Shown here in pieces: positions 19,407-28,961 of a stretch of 64,000 nucleotides of DNA. This stretch comes from an uncultured Pseudomonadota bacterium. Its GTDB lineage: Bacteria > Pseudomonadota > Gammaproteobacteria > Burkholderiales > Thiobacillaceae. The notes beneath the pieces are model-generated. The model saw only the letters and a program-made list of their open reading frames with translations. It was not told where the DNA came from and made no database searches. Both the position numbers and the translations under genes were made by a program. Every line of letters starts with the position of its first letter. Positions within the stretch are counted from its first letter, which is position 1. The stretch is taken from contig CAILNT010000037.1 in NCBI GenBank assembly GCA_903835655.1, positions 1-64,000 on the forward strand. The letters run 5' to 3'.

Positions 19407-20569
19407 TCTAGTTGCCGCCTATAGAGCGTCCGAAGCGGCGCGAGTACGCGCGATGTCCAGGAACGTCGTGGTAGCTCCGCGAGCTGTCGCAGGCAGGCAT
19501 CCAGCAGCCCTGCCACCACCGGCACGGAATAACACCGCTCGATAAAGTCGTAGCCGTTCTTCGCGATACGCGCATGCAGCTCAGCGTCATCAAGCAAACG
19601 GACGACCTGCGTCGCGAAATCCTCGGGGGTGTCGCCGATGAGCAAGTCATGCTCGGGCTCGAGCCCGAAACCTTCCGCGCCGAACCGAGTCGTGACCACG
19701 GGTATCCCATAGGACATCGCTTCGCCCACCTTGCCTTTCATGCCGCCACCGTAACGCAAAGGCGCAATGGAGATGAACGCACTTTCAAGATGCGGAGCCA
19801 TATTGGGCACATAACCCGCGACTGCGATGGCCGCACTCGCCAAGGTGAAGATTTCACGAGGCGGGTGACTACCGATGATCTTCAGGCAGGTTTGTGGCCG
19901 AATCGCAACGATGCGGGGCATGATCTCACGACAGAAATACAACACGGCATCGACATTCGGGTCGTGCTTGAAGCCGCCGACGAAAAGCAGTTCCCCTGGA
20001 TTCCGCTTGAGTGGATCGGGAAAAGCGGGGATGTCGTGAATATTGGGGACAACTGCCACACGCGTACGGGGAAGTTCCTCCAGGATCAGGCGACTATCCG
20101 CTACGGTGACCGCGATGACCATGTCCGCGCAGGCATAGGCCGCGAGTTCACGTACCTTCATTGCATTTGCTGCTTCCTGATCCTCGGCTTTTCCCGTCAG
20201 CCTGGCATGGGCTTCGAGCCGATTGAAATGCACGTCGACGGAATCCACCACGATCCGCGCCTTGGGGCAATGCCGCTCGATCAGGGAAAGGTAATCCCGG
20301 CGCACCTGATGATGGAACTCGAACCAGACGATATCCGGAGTGAACTGCCCGAGGGTATGTAGCAGGTCGACCTCGCCCAGGGTGATGCCGATCCGCTCCA
20401 GCCCCACCCCAGCCTGGTCGCGCGCCTTGACGGCGCCCTCCGCATTCAGCGCACAAAATACGACCTCGTACTCGCGCGCCATCAGCGAGAGCAGCGTAAA
20501 AAAACGCAGATCGCCCGAGGCCTGATCCGGGCGGGGATAGGAATCAGCAATGGTCAGTATTTTGCGCAT
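19388..20569 (-). CDS. Glycosyltransferase family 4-like
   Basis: MRKILTIADSYPRPDQASGDLRFFTLLSLMA; LLFVGGFKHDPNVDAVLYFCREIMP; GGGMKGKVGEAMSYGIPVVTTRFGAEG. Confidence 0.9.
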   Translation of the reverse strand: MRKILTIADSYPRPDQASGDLRFFTLLSLMAREYEVVFCALNAEGAVKARDQAGVGLERIGITLGEVDLLHTLGQFTPDIVWFEFHHQVRRDYLSLIERHCPKARIVVDSVDVHFNRLEAHARLTGKAEDQEAANAMKVRELAAYACADMVIAVTVADSRLILEELPRTRVAVVPNIHDIPAFPDPLKRNPGELLFVGGFKHDPNVDAVLYFCREIMPRIVAIRPQTCLKIIGSHPPREIFTLASAAIAVAGYVPNMAPHLESAFISIAPLRYGGGMKGKVGEAMSYGIPVVTTRFGAEGFGLEPEHDLLIGDTPEDFATQVVRLLDDAELHARIAKNGYDFIERCYSVPVVAGLLDACLRQLAELPRRSWTSRVLAPLRTLYRRQLEWRFQR

Positions 20570-20596
20570 GGGGCGTGCGATTCCAGGCTCTGCCAT

Positions 20597-21466
20597 TCAT
20601 TCCTTCACCCAGGGGGGTACGGCTTCGTTCCAGTATGCCCCCGGTTTCGCGAACCGCTTCACGATGGGCTGCATAATCCTGAGCAGGGGGTTTGCTACGA
20701 TCGCCTCATAATTCCTGCGATACCAGGAAAACTGGGTAATCATATCTTCCAACGTCTTGCGTACCACAGACTCGCCGCCATGCTTGATGATGACCAGGGC
20801 GCAATCCAGACGCATGAGATCCTCGAATGCCGTGGTTTTCGCGTTGGCATGGATCAACGCTTCGGCCAGGACATCTTCAGTAGTCACGAACCGGACACCG
20901 GATTTGGCCATGCGCAACCAGAGGTCCACGTCCAGGGCGATGTGGATTTCCTCATTGATCGGCCCGGCCGCCTCCCAGGCGCTGCGCGTAAACGCACTGG
21001 CCGGTTGCAGGAAATCTCCACCGCAGAGCCAGCCATAGAGCGACTCCAAGGTAATCTTCTCCGGGGGCGATATGAGTCGATCCACCTTGCCGCTTGGATG
21101 CAGCATCCGCCCCTTGCCAACCAGCATTCCGGCTTCAGGGTTTTCCACCAGAAGACTACTCATCCGTTGAAGCGCTCCCGGCAAATACCAGTCATCCGAA
21201 TTCAGCCAGGTCAGATAATCTCCGCTTGCGCGGGCCATGCCTTTGTTGATGGCGTGGCTCTGGCCCCGGTCCGGCTCGCTGACCCAATAAGCCAGATGGC
21301 GTTCGTATTTCCTGATGACCTCAACGGTATTGTCCTTGCTGCCGCCATCGATGATGATGAATTCCAGATTGGGGTAGCCTTGCGACAACACGGAGTCGAT
21401 GGTCCTTTCGATGTATGCGCCCTGGTTGTAGGTCGGTGTCACCACGCTGAACTTCTGAATACTCAT
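20597..21466 (-). CDS. Glycosyltransferase family 2
   Basis: FSVVTPTYNQGAYIERTIDSVLSQGYPNLEFIIIDGGSKDNTVEVI, YLTWLNSDDWYLPGAL. Confidence 0.93.
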   Translation of the reverse strand: MSIQKFSVVTPTYNQGAYIERTIDSVLSQGYPNLEFIIIDGGSKDNTVEVIRKYERHLAYWVSEPDRGQSHAINKGMARASGDYLTWLNSDDWYLPGALQRMSSLLVENPEAGMLVGKGRMLHPSGKVDRLISPPEKITLESLYGWLCGGDFLQPASAFTRSAWEAAGPINEEIHIALDVDLWLRMAKSGVRFVTTEDVLAEALIHANAKTTAFEDLMRLDCALVIIKHGGESVVRKTLEDMITQFSWYRRNYEAIVANPLLRIMQPIVKRFAKPGAYWNEAVPPWVKE

Positions 21467-21549
21467 GGGTGCAACTCCCTGTTTTTTTGAATGGGGACAG
21501 GTTTACTACAGGTTCGGCACGCGCCATAACCGCAAATCGGGGGCCATAC

Positions 21550-22215
21550 TCACTTCACGGCTTCTATATTCAGACTGATCTCGTACTCTCGCCCTTCCCA
21601 CGAAATCGTTTTCGAGGCCCAGTCCTCGAAATCATGGTGGTCGCAATCCTGTGGGTTCCATGCGCGCACCTCGCGAAACCCGCTATTTAACATCAATTTA
21701 CGCAGATGCCCATCGTTGAAGATCATATAGTGATAATTGAATGCGTAGTCCTGTGCGCCCATGAGCGGCTGCTCGATGGCACGAATGTCATGATCGGTGG
21801 CTTGGTAGAGTGTAAGGATGTGGTCAAAATCGGGTACGGACACCCTCAAGACGCCGCCCACCTTGAGGATGCGACGCAGTTCCCTCAGGGTCTCGGTCAC
21901 CTTGAGGTGGCTGACGTGCTCCAGAACGTGACTCATGTACACCAAGTCAAAAGCGTGTTCCGGGATCATCTCCAGGCGAAACAAGTCTTGCGTCACGATA
22001 TGGACGTGCGAGCCGGGTCGTGCATCCAGGTTGACATAGCCCGTGGCCTCGATTTCTCCGCAGCCGATATGCAGGAGGCGTCTACCATCCGCGGCAAGCG
22101 GCAAGTCTTGCAGGCGTGTGGCCCAGTTCCGCTTGATTTTCCGAGTTCGCGCGCACGCCCGCCGATCTCTCCAGAGATGCGCAATGCGCTTCAGCAACTG
22201 CTTCAACTTCCACAT
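21550..22215 (-). CDS. Class I SAM-dependent methyltransferase
   Basis: RRLLHIGCGEIEATGYVNLDARP, FDLVYMSHVLEHVSHLKVTETLRELRRILKVGGVLRVSVPDFD. Confidence 0.9.
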   Translation of the reverse strand: MWKLKQLLKRIAHLWRDRRACARTRKIKRNWATRLQDLPLAADGRRLLHIGCGEIEATGYVNLDARPGSHVHIVTQDLFRLEMIPEHAFDLVYMSHVLEHVSHLKVTETLRELRRILKVGGVLRVSVPDFDHILTLYQATDHDIRAIEQPLMGAQDYAFNYHYMIFNDGHLRKLMLNSGFREVRAWNPQDCDHHDFEDWASKTISWEGREYEISLNIEAVK

Positions 22216-22232
22216 GAGCCGGGCCTTTATTT

Positions 22233-23492
22233 CTAGTTGAGAGCGTGAACGCCAGCCGCCATCTCCGTATGTATTTTCCCGAACATCCAATCCCCCTGCA
22301 TTTCCACAAATCCTTCCTGCATACTCTGCGTGCGGTTGCGGCCGGTCGCCACAACCTGAAAGTGATGTAAGCCTTCCTGATAAAACACGTTCTTGGTCAC
22401 TTCCCCGGTATTGATACCCAGTCGTACCGAGTAGACCCCCGGAAGAAATGGAAATTTCCGGATGGCAAACCTCAATACATAGATTCCGGGTGCATGGACT
22501 TGACCGGAGAATTGGGTTTCGCTGATCTCGGTGCTGAGATACAGAAAATCCACGGTATGAATGCCGAAACCGAATATCGGATTGACCAGGGTCTGGTGCG
22601 TTCTGAGTGTCACATTCAATGTGACGTCGGAATGGTACTCGATATTTTCGAGTGGGTCGCCTGCCGAGTCCACGAAGGCGAGGTCGATCAACTCGACCTC
22701 GCCCGTCGTTTCGGCGCTTGCGGACCGGGAAGCGTTCAGTCTAACTTTTTCATCGTTTTGTGAATAAAAGAGATCACAGACTGTGCTGGACACCCCATCC
22801 GCTGCGACTCGACCGTGGTCCAGCAAGATCACGCGCGAACAAAGCCGCTCCACCTGACGTATATTGTGGGAGACCAGCAGTACGGTTCTCTGCTGCCTCT
22901 TGATCAAGTCCTCCATACGATCGAAGCATTTACGCTGGAATGCTAGATCCCCGACCGCAAGCACTTCGTCCACGATCAATATTTCTGCTTCGATGCTGGT
23001 GGCCACGGAAAAAGCGAGTTTGACCTGCATCCCGGAGCTGTAACGCTTCACCGGGGTGTCGATGAACTCCGCCATCTCCGCAAATTCCACGATCTCGTCG
23101 AATTTCCGGTCGATTTCTTTCTTCGACAGCCCGAGGATGGCTCCATTGAGGTAGACATTTTCCCTCCCAGTGAAATCCGGGACGAACCCAGCGCCGACCT
23201 CGATGAGCGGGGCGATGCGGCCATCGACCCGGATGGAGCCACGGGTGGGCGTACTGATTTTCGCCAGCATCTTGAGCAGGGTGGATTTGCCCGCGCCATT
23301 GTGGCCGATGATGCCGACAACTTCGCCTGGTTCAATGGAGAAACTGACGTCGTCCAGCGCCTTGAAGAGAGGAGGTTCTACTACCATTTTCCCAGCCAGA
23401 CGTGCTCCCGCATTCAACAGGGTCTGCTTCAGCCCTTGCAGGGCGCCCAGGCGATATTCCTTGGTGACATGATCGACTTCGATGATGGGCAT
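22233..23492 (-). CDS. wzt: Polysaccharide ABC transporter ATP-binding protein with Wzt-type C-terminal domain
   Basis: VVGIIGHNGAGKSTLLKMLAKISTPTRGSIRVDGRIAPLIEVGAGFVPDFTGRENVYLNG; C-terminal beta-rich region (HSDVTLNVTLRTHQTLVNPIFGFGIHTVDFLYLSTE). Confidence 0.93.
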   Translation of the reverse strand: MPIIEVDHVTKEYRLGALQGLKQTLLNAGARLAGKMVVEPPLFKALDDVSFSIEPGEVVGIIGHNGAGKSTLLKMLAKISTPTRGSIRVDGRIAPLIEVGAGFVPDFTGRENVYLNGAILGLSKKEIDRKFDEIVEFAEMAEFIDTPVKRYSSGMQVKLAFSVATSIEAEILIVDEVLAVGDLAFQRKCFDRMEDLIKRQQRTVLLVSHNIRQVERLCSRVILLDHGRVAADGVSSTVCDLFYSQNDEKVRLNASRSASAETTGEVELIDLAFVDSAGDPLENIEYHSDVTLNVTLRTHQTLVNPIFGFGIHTVDFLYLSTEISETQFSGQVHAPGIYVLRFAIRKFPFLPGVYSVRLGINTGEVTKNVFYQEGLHHFQVVATGRNRTQSMQEGFVEMQGDWMFGKIHTEMAAGVHALN

Positions 23493-23530
23493 GGGTACGG
23501 ATCAGTTGTGCTTGAGAATGAGAGCCTGAG

Positions 23531-23998
23531 TCAGGTTCGGCGAACAGGATATGTATTTCCAAGTTCGCGAGCATAGGCCATGACCTTGGGTACCACGGCG
23601 AGCAGTGTTGGGGTGAGGGACGCGACAGCCGTATAAATTCCGCCCATCTTGTCGGCGGCGTACGCGTGAGCGATCAGATTACGAAGTTCGCGAATTTGTA
23701 TGAGTTGCATCGAGTCATCTACCCAGCCCCGCTTTTCGGCCCGATGTATGCGGTCCAACAGGGTATTCGTGGGTGTGAGTTCCAGGTCGTCCACCAGCCG
23801 CATGACGCGCTGCGTCAACAGGTCGGAGAGTCGGGCAAAGCGACTGGCCAGTGCTTCCAGTCGTTCCAGTTCGTCGGGCTGGAAGTTCTTGACCGGGAAC
23901 AGGCTTCGGGTTCGATCCAGAGAATGGCGCAGGTGTTCCGCCGCATTTTCCAGGTTCGACAATTCCTCCTGCAGCAGCAACAGTTTGTCTGCTGTCAT
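23531..23998 (-). CDS. hepT: HepT-like toxin (HEPN family)
   Basis: HEPN RX4HXY motif RNLIAHAY; overlaps the nucleotidyltransferase gene by ATGA. Confidence 0.85.
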   Translation of the reverse strand: MTADKLLLLQEELSNLENAAEHLRHSLDRTRSLFPVKNFQPDELERLEALASRFARLSDLLTQRVMRLVDDLELTPTNTLLDRIHRAEKRGWVDDSMQLIQIRELRNLIAHAYAADKMGGIYTAVASLTPTLLAVVPKVMAYARELGNTYPVRRT

Positions 23999-24276
23999 AG
24001 ACGAATGCCCCCTTTGATGGCCAGTCGTGCGAAGGGAAGGGAAAGGTCGTTCTGGATGACCAGATCTATGCGTTGATCGCCGAGTTTCTCATGCAGGCGG
24101 GCGAGTATGGCAAGTTTCGCCATCAGATCGATACGCGATGTAAGTACCAGGAGATCGATATCGCCCCCCTTGGCATGGTCGTCGACACGAGAGCCGAAGA
24201 GGTAGACAGGCGCATCCCTGTCGACCGCGTGGATGGCCTCCGTGATGGCCCGCCGTTGGGCATCGCTTAGTCGCAT
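23995..24276 (-). CDS. mntA: MNT-type nucleotidyltransferase antitoxin
   Basis: VYLFGSRVDDHAKGGDIDLLVLT. ATG at 24276. Confidence 0.87.
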   Translation of the reverse strand: MRLSDAQRRAITEAIHAVDRDAPVYLFGSRVDDHAKGGDIDLLVLTSRIDLMAKLAILARLHEKLGDQRIDLVIQNDLSLPFARLAIKGGIRL

Positions 24277-24445
24277 GTGGCGGGTTTTGATGGCATCTCG
24301 AACATCCGAGCCCCTCGAAAGGTTACGTGCCCACATCCAACGGTGTCCATAGCTCAAACACGGGTGTGAACCATGCCCGACACAGTGCCTGATTTGAGCC
24401 CAATTGGGAAGCAGGCACGCGCCGGCGGTTCAAGTCACCGGGCAC

Positions 24446-24470
24446 AAAAAACGGGAGCCGCGGCTCCCGT
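24446..24470 (-). terminator. Intrinsic terminator for the PEP-CTERM gene
   Basis: + strand aaaaaacgggagccgcggctcccgt; read on - strand, a perfect inverted repeat followed by a T-run. Confidence 0.85.
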
Positions 24471-24494
24471 TCGTGGCGAACTGAATCGTGACGG

Positions 24495-25154
24495 TCAGGC
24501 CTGGTCGGCCCTGCGGCGACGGGCGACGAAGCCGATCAGACCCAGACCCGAGAGCATCAGGGCGTAGGTTTCGGGCTCGGGCACCGGCGCGGCGGTCATC
24601 ACGTAGACACTGTCGATCACCACATCTTTGGCCGGATAGCCACTCGTGTTGAAACTGAAAGCGATGTTGTACATCCCCGCCGCGGTGACCGTCTTTTGGC
24701 CGGAGAAGTCCAGCCAGGTCGTGCCGGGTTTCTGAGAAACAGAATAGTTTGCCAGCACGTCGCCGGCAATTGAACCCGAGAACGTCGCGTCATGCGCATT
24801 ACCGTAGCCATTGGCGGGGGCGTAGGCACTGAACCCGATCTGGTAGGTGCCAACACCCAGATACACTTGTTGCGTCAAGCTTTGGTTCGAGAAATCGCTG
24901 ACGAAATACGCACCGTGCGTGCCGGCTGCGGCATTTTCTGCGGCGACGGCCTCGCCAAACGCACTGGTTGGGTAAGCAGCCGTAGAACCATAGGTGATGA
25001 CGACTGCGGGATAGCTATCGGTGACCGCGCCACTGAGGGTCCAGCCGGCCAGTCCATTTTCGAAGCTGCCGTTGGTGACCAGGTTGGTGGCCGCCGAAGC
25101 GCTCAGCGGCGCAAACAGCGCGGCGGCGGCGATGATGATCAGATTTTTGCGCAT
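24495..25154 (-). CDS. PEP-CTERM sorting domain-containing protein
   Basis: Signal peptide MRKNLIIIAAAALFAPLSASAA; C-terminus VPEPETYALMLSGLGLIGFVARRRRADQA. Confidence 0.93.
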   Translation of the reverse strand: MRKNLIIIAAAALFAPLSASAATNLVTNGSFENGLAGWTLSGAVTDSYPAVVITYGSTAAYPTSAFGEAVAAENAAAGTHGAYFVSDFSNQSLTQQVYLGVGTYQIGFSAYAPANGYGNAHDATFSGSIAGDVLANYSVSQKPGTTWLDFSGQKTVTAAGMYNIAFSFNTSGYPAKDVVIDSVYVMTAAPVPEPETYALMLSGLGLIGFVARRRRADQA

Positions 25155-25487
25155 GATGTTTCCTTCGATGTAGGTGTTTGAAGAGTTTTCACGACGAGGA
25201 ACTCTCGCCGCCGGTGCCCCTGGTCCGAGGCATCTCGATCTATGACTCTATCAAGCAATAAATGCGCCACATCCAGGAAACGTTCCAGGTCAACCACTTA
25301 CACGGGAAAGGCCATCGCCACCCCCTGTCGAAACGACGAATTTACGACGGCAGTAACGGCATATCGACACTACGCGCCATGGTAATTCCACCAACGGGTT
25401 TGTATGCATGGCAGATGTCCCGACGCGACCGCCTGGAAGGGGCGACCGCGGTGCGCCAGGACGAACGGCACCCTGTCGATCACGTGG

Positions 25488-25545
25488 TTATCGCGGGCAA
25501 GCCTGCCCCACCAGGGGGTTGTGGGGGCAGGTTTGCCCTGGATTT
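25488..25545. repeat. REP-like hairpin
   Basis: gggcaagcctgcccc ... ggggcaggtttgccc is a near-perfect inverted repeat. Confidence 0.65.
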
Positions 25546-25566
25546 GTAGTGCCCGGCGATTCCGAA

Positions 25567-26058
25567 TCAGAACGGGATGTCGTCCTCGATGTCGCCGAAA
25601 CCGCCGCCAGAGCCCGCGGGTGCCGCGCCCGAACCGCTGCTCGCGGGTGGCCTGGAGCGCGGCGCGCTTTCCCGTGGAGAGCCTTCCATCGGTGGGGCGT
25701 CGTAGTCGGCCATGCCGCCGCCAGTGCCACGGCCGCCCAGCATCTGCATGCGGTCGCCGCGAATCTCCGTGGTGTAACGATCCTGGCCTTCCTTGTCCTG
25801 CCACTTGCGGGTGCGCAAGCTGCCCTCGACGTAGATCTGGCTACCTTTCTTCAGGTATTGGCCGCAGATTTCAGCGGTCTTGCCGAAGAACGCCACCGAA
25901 TGCCACTCGGTGACTTCCTGCATTTCACCGTTGCGATCCTTGAACTTGTCTGTGGTGGCGATGCGCAGATTGGCGATGGCGTCGCCACTGGGCATGTAAC
26001 GCATCTCGGGGTCTTTCCCGAGGTTGCCGATGATGATTACCTTGTTGACCGAAGCCAT
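25567..26058 (-). CDS. ssb: Single-stranded DNA-binding protein
   Basis: [39 protein letters not shown]; acidic tail DIEDDIPF. Confidence 0.97.
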   Translation of the reverse strand: MASVNKVIIIGNLGKDPEMRYMPSGDAIANLRIATTDKFKDRNGEMQEVTEWHSVAFFGKTAEICGQYLKKGSQIYVEGSLRTRKWQDKEGQDRYTTEIRGDRMQMLGGRGTGGGMADYDAPPMEGSPRESAPRSRPPASSGSGAAPAGSGGGFGDIEDDIPF

Positions 26059-27441
26059 TCAATGTCCTCCTTGTAAAAGATTTCTCACGCCTTCTTCGTC
26101 CCAGCCGGTTTGTGCCACCTTGAGCAGGACCGCCCCCTCTTCGGGCAGCACGGTCACCGCTTCCACGCCGGCGAAGACCGTGAGCTTGCCCGCCAGGCGT
26201 TGCGCCTCCAGAGCGGAGAGCGCGCCGACATGGAACATCTGGGTCTTCACCCGCGGCGGCGTCCTCATCCGCGCGGCGAGCCACAACCAGATTCCCATCA
26301 GGCCGGCGCAAAAGGCAAACACGGCGGAATAGCCCGCGTGCTGCGCCAGCCATCCGCCTGCTGCCCCGCCGAAGAACAGACCGAGGGCTTGCGATGTGTT
26401 GTAGACACCCATCGCCGTGCCCTTGGATTCGGGCGGGGCGATCTTGGAAACCAGGGAGGGCAGACTGGCTTCGAGAATGTTGAAGGCCACGAAATAAGCG
26501 AACAGCGCCGCCACCACGCCCCAGAACGCATGCATGGATAGACTCATGCCGATCTGGGCCGCGAGCATCAAGGCGATGGCCAGGACAAACACCGGCTTCA
26601 GCGCGCCCCGCTTCTCGCCATAAATGATGACCGGCACCAGCAAGACGAGAGAGCCCAGCATGACCGGCAGATACACCTGCCAGTGATGCGCCGCATCCAG
26701 CCCGCCTTCGACCAGGGCGAAGGGCACCACCATGAACATGGCCATCTGCGCCGCGTGCAGACTGAAGATGCCCCAGTTCAGGCGCAGCAATTCGGCATTG
26801 CGCAGCACATCGCGCAGTCGGGCCGGATTCGCCTCGGCATCGGAGTGGAAGGCCGTCTTGCCCGGGTTCGGCGTGATGAACTGGACCACGAGGATCGCCA
26901 GCAAGGCCAGCACCCCGGTCATCGCGAACATGCCGGGCACCCCGATCCAGTGATAGAACACGGGGCCTGCGGCGAGCGAGAAGGCGAAGGCCAGGCCGAT
27001 CGTGCTGCCGATCAAGGCCATCGCCTGAGTGCGCTTCTCCTCGCGCGTCAGATCCGCCAGCAGCGCCGTGATGGCCGCCGAAATCGCGCCGGCCCCTTGC
27101 AGTGCGCGGCCCAACATCACCCCCCAGAGGTCGGTCGCACCCGCCGCGACGAAACTGCCCAGGGCGAAGATCACCAGGCCCGCGATGATGACCGGCTTGC
27201 GCCCGAAGCGGTCGGAGGCCATGCCGAAGGGAATCATCAGGATCGCCTGAGTGAGGCCGTACATACCCAGCGACAAGCCGATCAGGGTGTGGTCCGCACC
27301 GCCTGGCAGGGTTTTCGCATAGAGCACGAACACCGGCAGGATCAAGAACATGCCCAGCATGCGCAGCCCGAAGATGCCGGCCAGGGACAAGGCGGCGCGG
27401 CGCTCGGAGGAAGTCATCGGATTGGAATCGGATCGGGACAT
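26059..27441 (-). CDS. MFS transporter with C-terminal extension (YajR-like)
   Basis: 12-TM MFS pattern, GMASDRFGRKPVIIAGLVIFALGSF; C-terminal soluble domain. Confidence 0.9.
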   Translation of the reverse strand: MSRSDSNPMTSSERRAALSLAGIFGLRMLGMFLILPVFVLYAKTLPGGADHTLIGLSLGMYGLTQAILMIPFGMASDRFGRKPVIIAGLVIFALGSFVAAGATDLWGVMLGRALQGAGAISAAITALLADLTREEKRTQAMALIGSTIGLAFAFSLAAGPVFYHWIGVPGMFAMTGVLALLAILVVQFITPNPGKTAFHSDAEANPARLRDVLRNAELLRLNWGIFSLHAAQMAMFMVVPFALVEGGLDAAHHWQVYLPVMLGSLVLLVPVIIYGEKRGALKPVFVLAIALMLAAQIGMSLSMHAFWGVVAALFAYFVAFNILEASLPSLVSKIAPPESKGTAMGVYNTSQALGLFFGGAAGGWLAQHAGYSAVFAFCAGLMGIWLWLAARMRTPPRVKTQMFHVGALSALEAQRLAGKLTVFAGVEAVTVLPEEGAVLLKVAQTGWDEEGVRNLLQGGH

Positions 27442-27522
27442 GGGGGCGGGTGGGCTCGCGCGGAGCCGGAAACGGCGGAAGTAGGGGCGACATTCTAGCA
27501 GCCTGTTCCGCCGCGGCTCGAT

Positions 27523-28116
27523 TCACCCCTCCAGGGCCGCCAGCTTCGCCGCCAGGGCCCGCAGCGCTTGACCGCGGTGGCTGATGTCGTTCTTGTCCTC
27601 CATGCTCATCTGCGCGCCGGTGAGGCCGAAGGCGGGCACCAGGAAATACGGGTCATAGCCGAAGCCCCCCTCCCCCAGGGGCGTATCGATGATTTCGCCG
27701 TGCCAGGCACCCTCGGCGATTATCGGCGTGGGGTCGTCCGCGTAGCGCACGTAGACCATCACGCAGTAGTAATGGGCGCGGCGATCGGCCTGGCCTTGCA
27801 AGGCCGCAATCAGCTTCTGGTTGTTGCGCTCGTCCGACCTGGGTTCGCCGGCATAGCGAGCAGAATAGACGCCGGGCGCGCCATTGAGTGCATCGACACA
27901 GATACCGGAGTCGTCCGCCAGAGCCGGCAAGCCGGTGTGGGCAGCAGCATGCCGGGCCTTGGCGATGCAGTTCTCGACAAAGGTGACATGGGGTTCCGGG
28001 CACTCTGGCACACCGAAGGCGGACTGAGGCATGGCTTCGAGGCCCATGGGTTCGAGAATGCGGGCAATTTCGCGCAACTTGCCGGCGTTGCCGGAGGCGA
28101 TGACGATTTTTTTCAT
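27523..28116 (-). CDS. rdgB: XTP/dITP diphosphatase (RdgB/HAM1)
   Basis: MKKIVIASGNAGKLREIARIL, TGLPALADDSGICVDALNGAPGVYSARYAG, GEGGFGYDPYFLVP. Confidence 0.96.
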   Translation of the reverse strand: MKKIVIASGNAGKLREIARILEPMGLEAMPQSAFGVPECPEPHVTFVENCIAKARHAAAHTGLPALADDSGICVDALNGAPGVYSARYAGEPRSDERNNQKLIAALQGQADRRAHYYCVMVYVRYADDPTPIIAEGAWHGEIIDTPLGEGGFGYDPYFLVPAFGLTGAQMSMEDKNDISHRGQALRALAAKLAALEG

Positions 28117-28127
28117 GGAGCGTCCTT

Positions 28128-28853
28128 TCATTTCAACGCGGCGGCCTGCGCCGCCATCAATTCGCGGATGCCTTTCTCGGCCAGATCTAGCAGTTCACCC
28201 AGTTGCGCGCGGGTGAACGCCACGCCTTCCGCCGTGCCCTGCACCTCGATCAGGCCGGTGGCACCCAGCATCACCACATTCATGTCGGTATCGCAGTTCA
28301 CGTCTTCCGCATAGTCCAGGTCCAGCACCGGCACCCCGTTCCAGATGCCGACGGAGATGGCGGCGACCTGGTCGCGCATGATATTTTTTGCCAACTTGCC
28401 CTCGCGCACCAGCCAGTCCAGCGCGTCCTGCACCGCCACCCAGGCGCCGGTGATGCTGGCGGTGCGCGTGCCGCCGTCGGCCTGAAGCACGTCGCAGTCG
28501 ACATGAAGTGTGCGTTCACCGAGTTGTCCCAGGTCCACCGCCGCGCGCAAGCTGCGGCCGATCAGACGCTGGATTTCCTGGGTACGACCGGACTGCTTGC
28601 CGCGCGCGGCCTCGCGATCACTGCGAGTGTGGGTGGCGCGCGGCAGCATGCCGTATTCCGCGGTGAGCCAGCCCGCGCCGCTTCCTTTTACATGCGCTGG
28701 CACTTTTTCCAGCACGCTGACGGTGCACAGCACCTGGGTGTCGCCGCATTCCACCAGCACGCTGCCTTCTGCATGGCGGGTGTAATTGCGGGTCAGCCGC
28801 ACGCTGCGCAACTGATCGGCCGCGCGTCCGCTGGGACGTTGTAATTCGGACAT
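28128..28853 (-). CDS. rph: Ribonuclease PH
   Basis: [68 protein letters not shown]. Confidence 0.96.
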   Translation of the reverse strand: MSELQRPSGRAADQLRSVRLTRNYTRHAEGSVLVECGDTQVLCTVSVLEKVPAHVKGSGAGWLTAEYGMLPRATHTRSDREAARGKQSGRTQEIQRLIGRSLRAAVDLGQLGERTLHVDCDVLQADGGTRTASITGAWVAVQDALDWLVREGKLAKNIMRDQVAAISVGIWNGVPVLDLDYAEDVNCDTDMNVVMLGATGLIEVQGTAEGVAFTRAQLGELLDLAEKGIRELMAAQAAALK

Positions 28854-28961
28854 GAGATTCCTTTGTGGTGGGAGAGTGGGGTAAGCCACGTCAGGGTTAT
28901 TTCCTGCCGGGCGTTCCGTAGCGCAGGCTTCCAGCCTGCTCTTTCATGTTACGGCGCCGCG

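Noticed and set aside
25925-27526. 533-aa minus-strand ORF overlapping the MFS gene in another frame
   Set aside because: Arg/Gly/Ala-rich alternate frame; the MFS frame is clearly coding.
28900-28960. gcgcaggcttccagcctgctc repeat-like motif near rph
   Set aside because: Short inverted repeat only; too little to call a distinct element without genome-wide copies.
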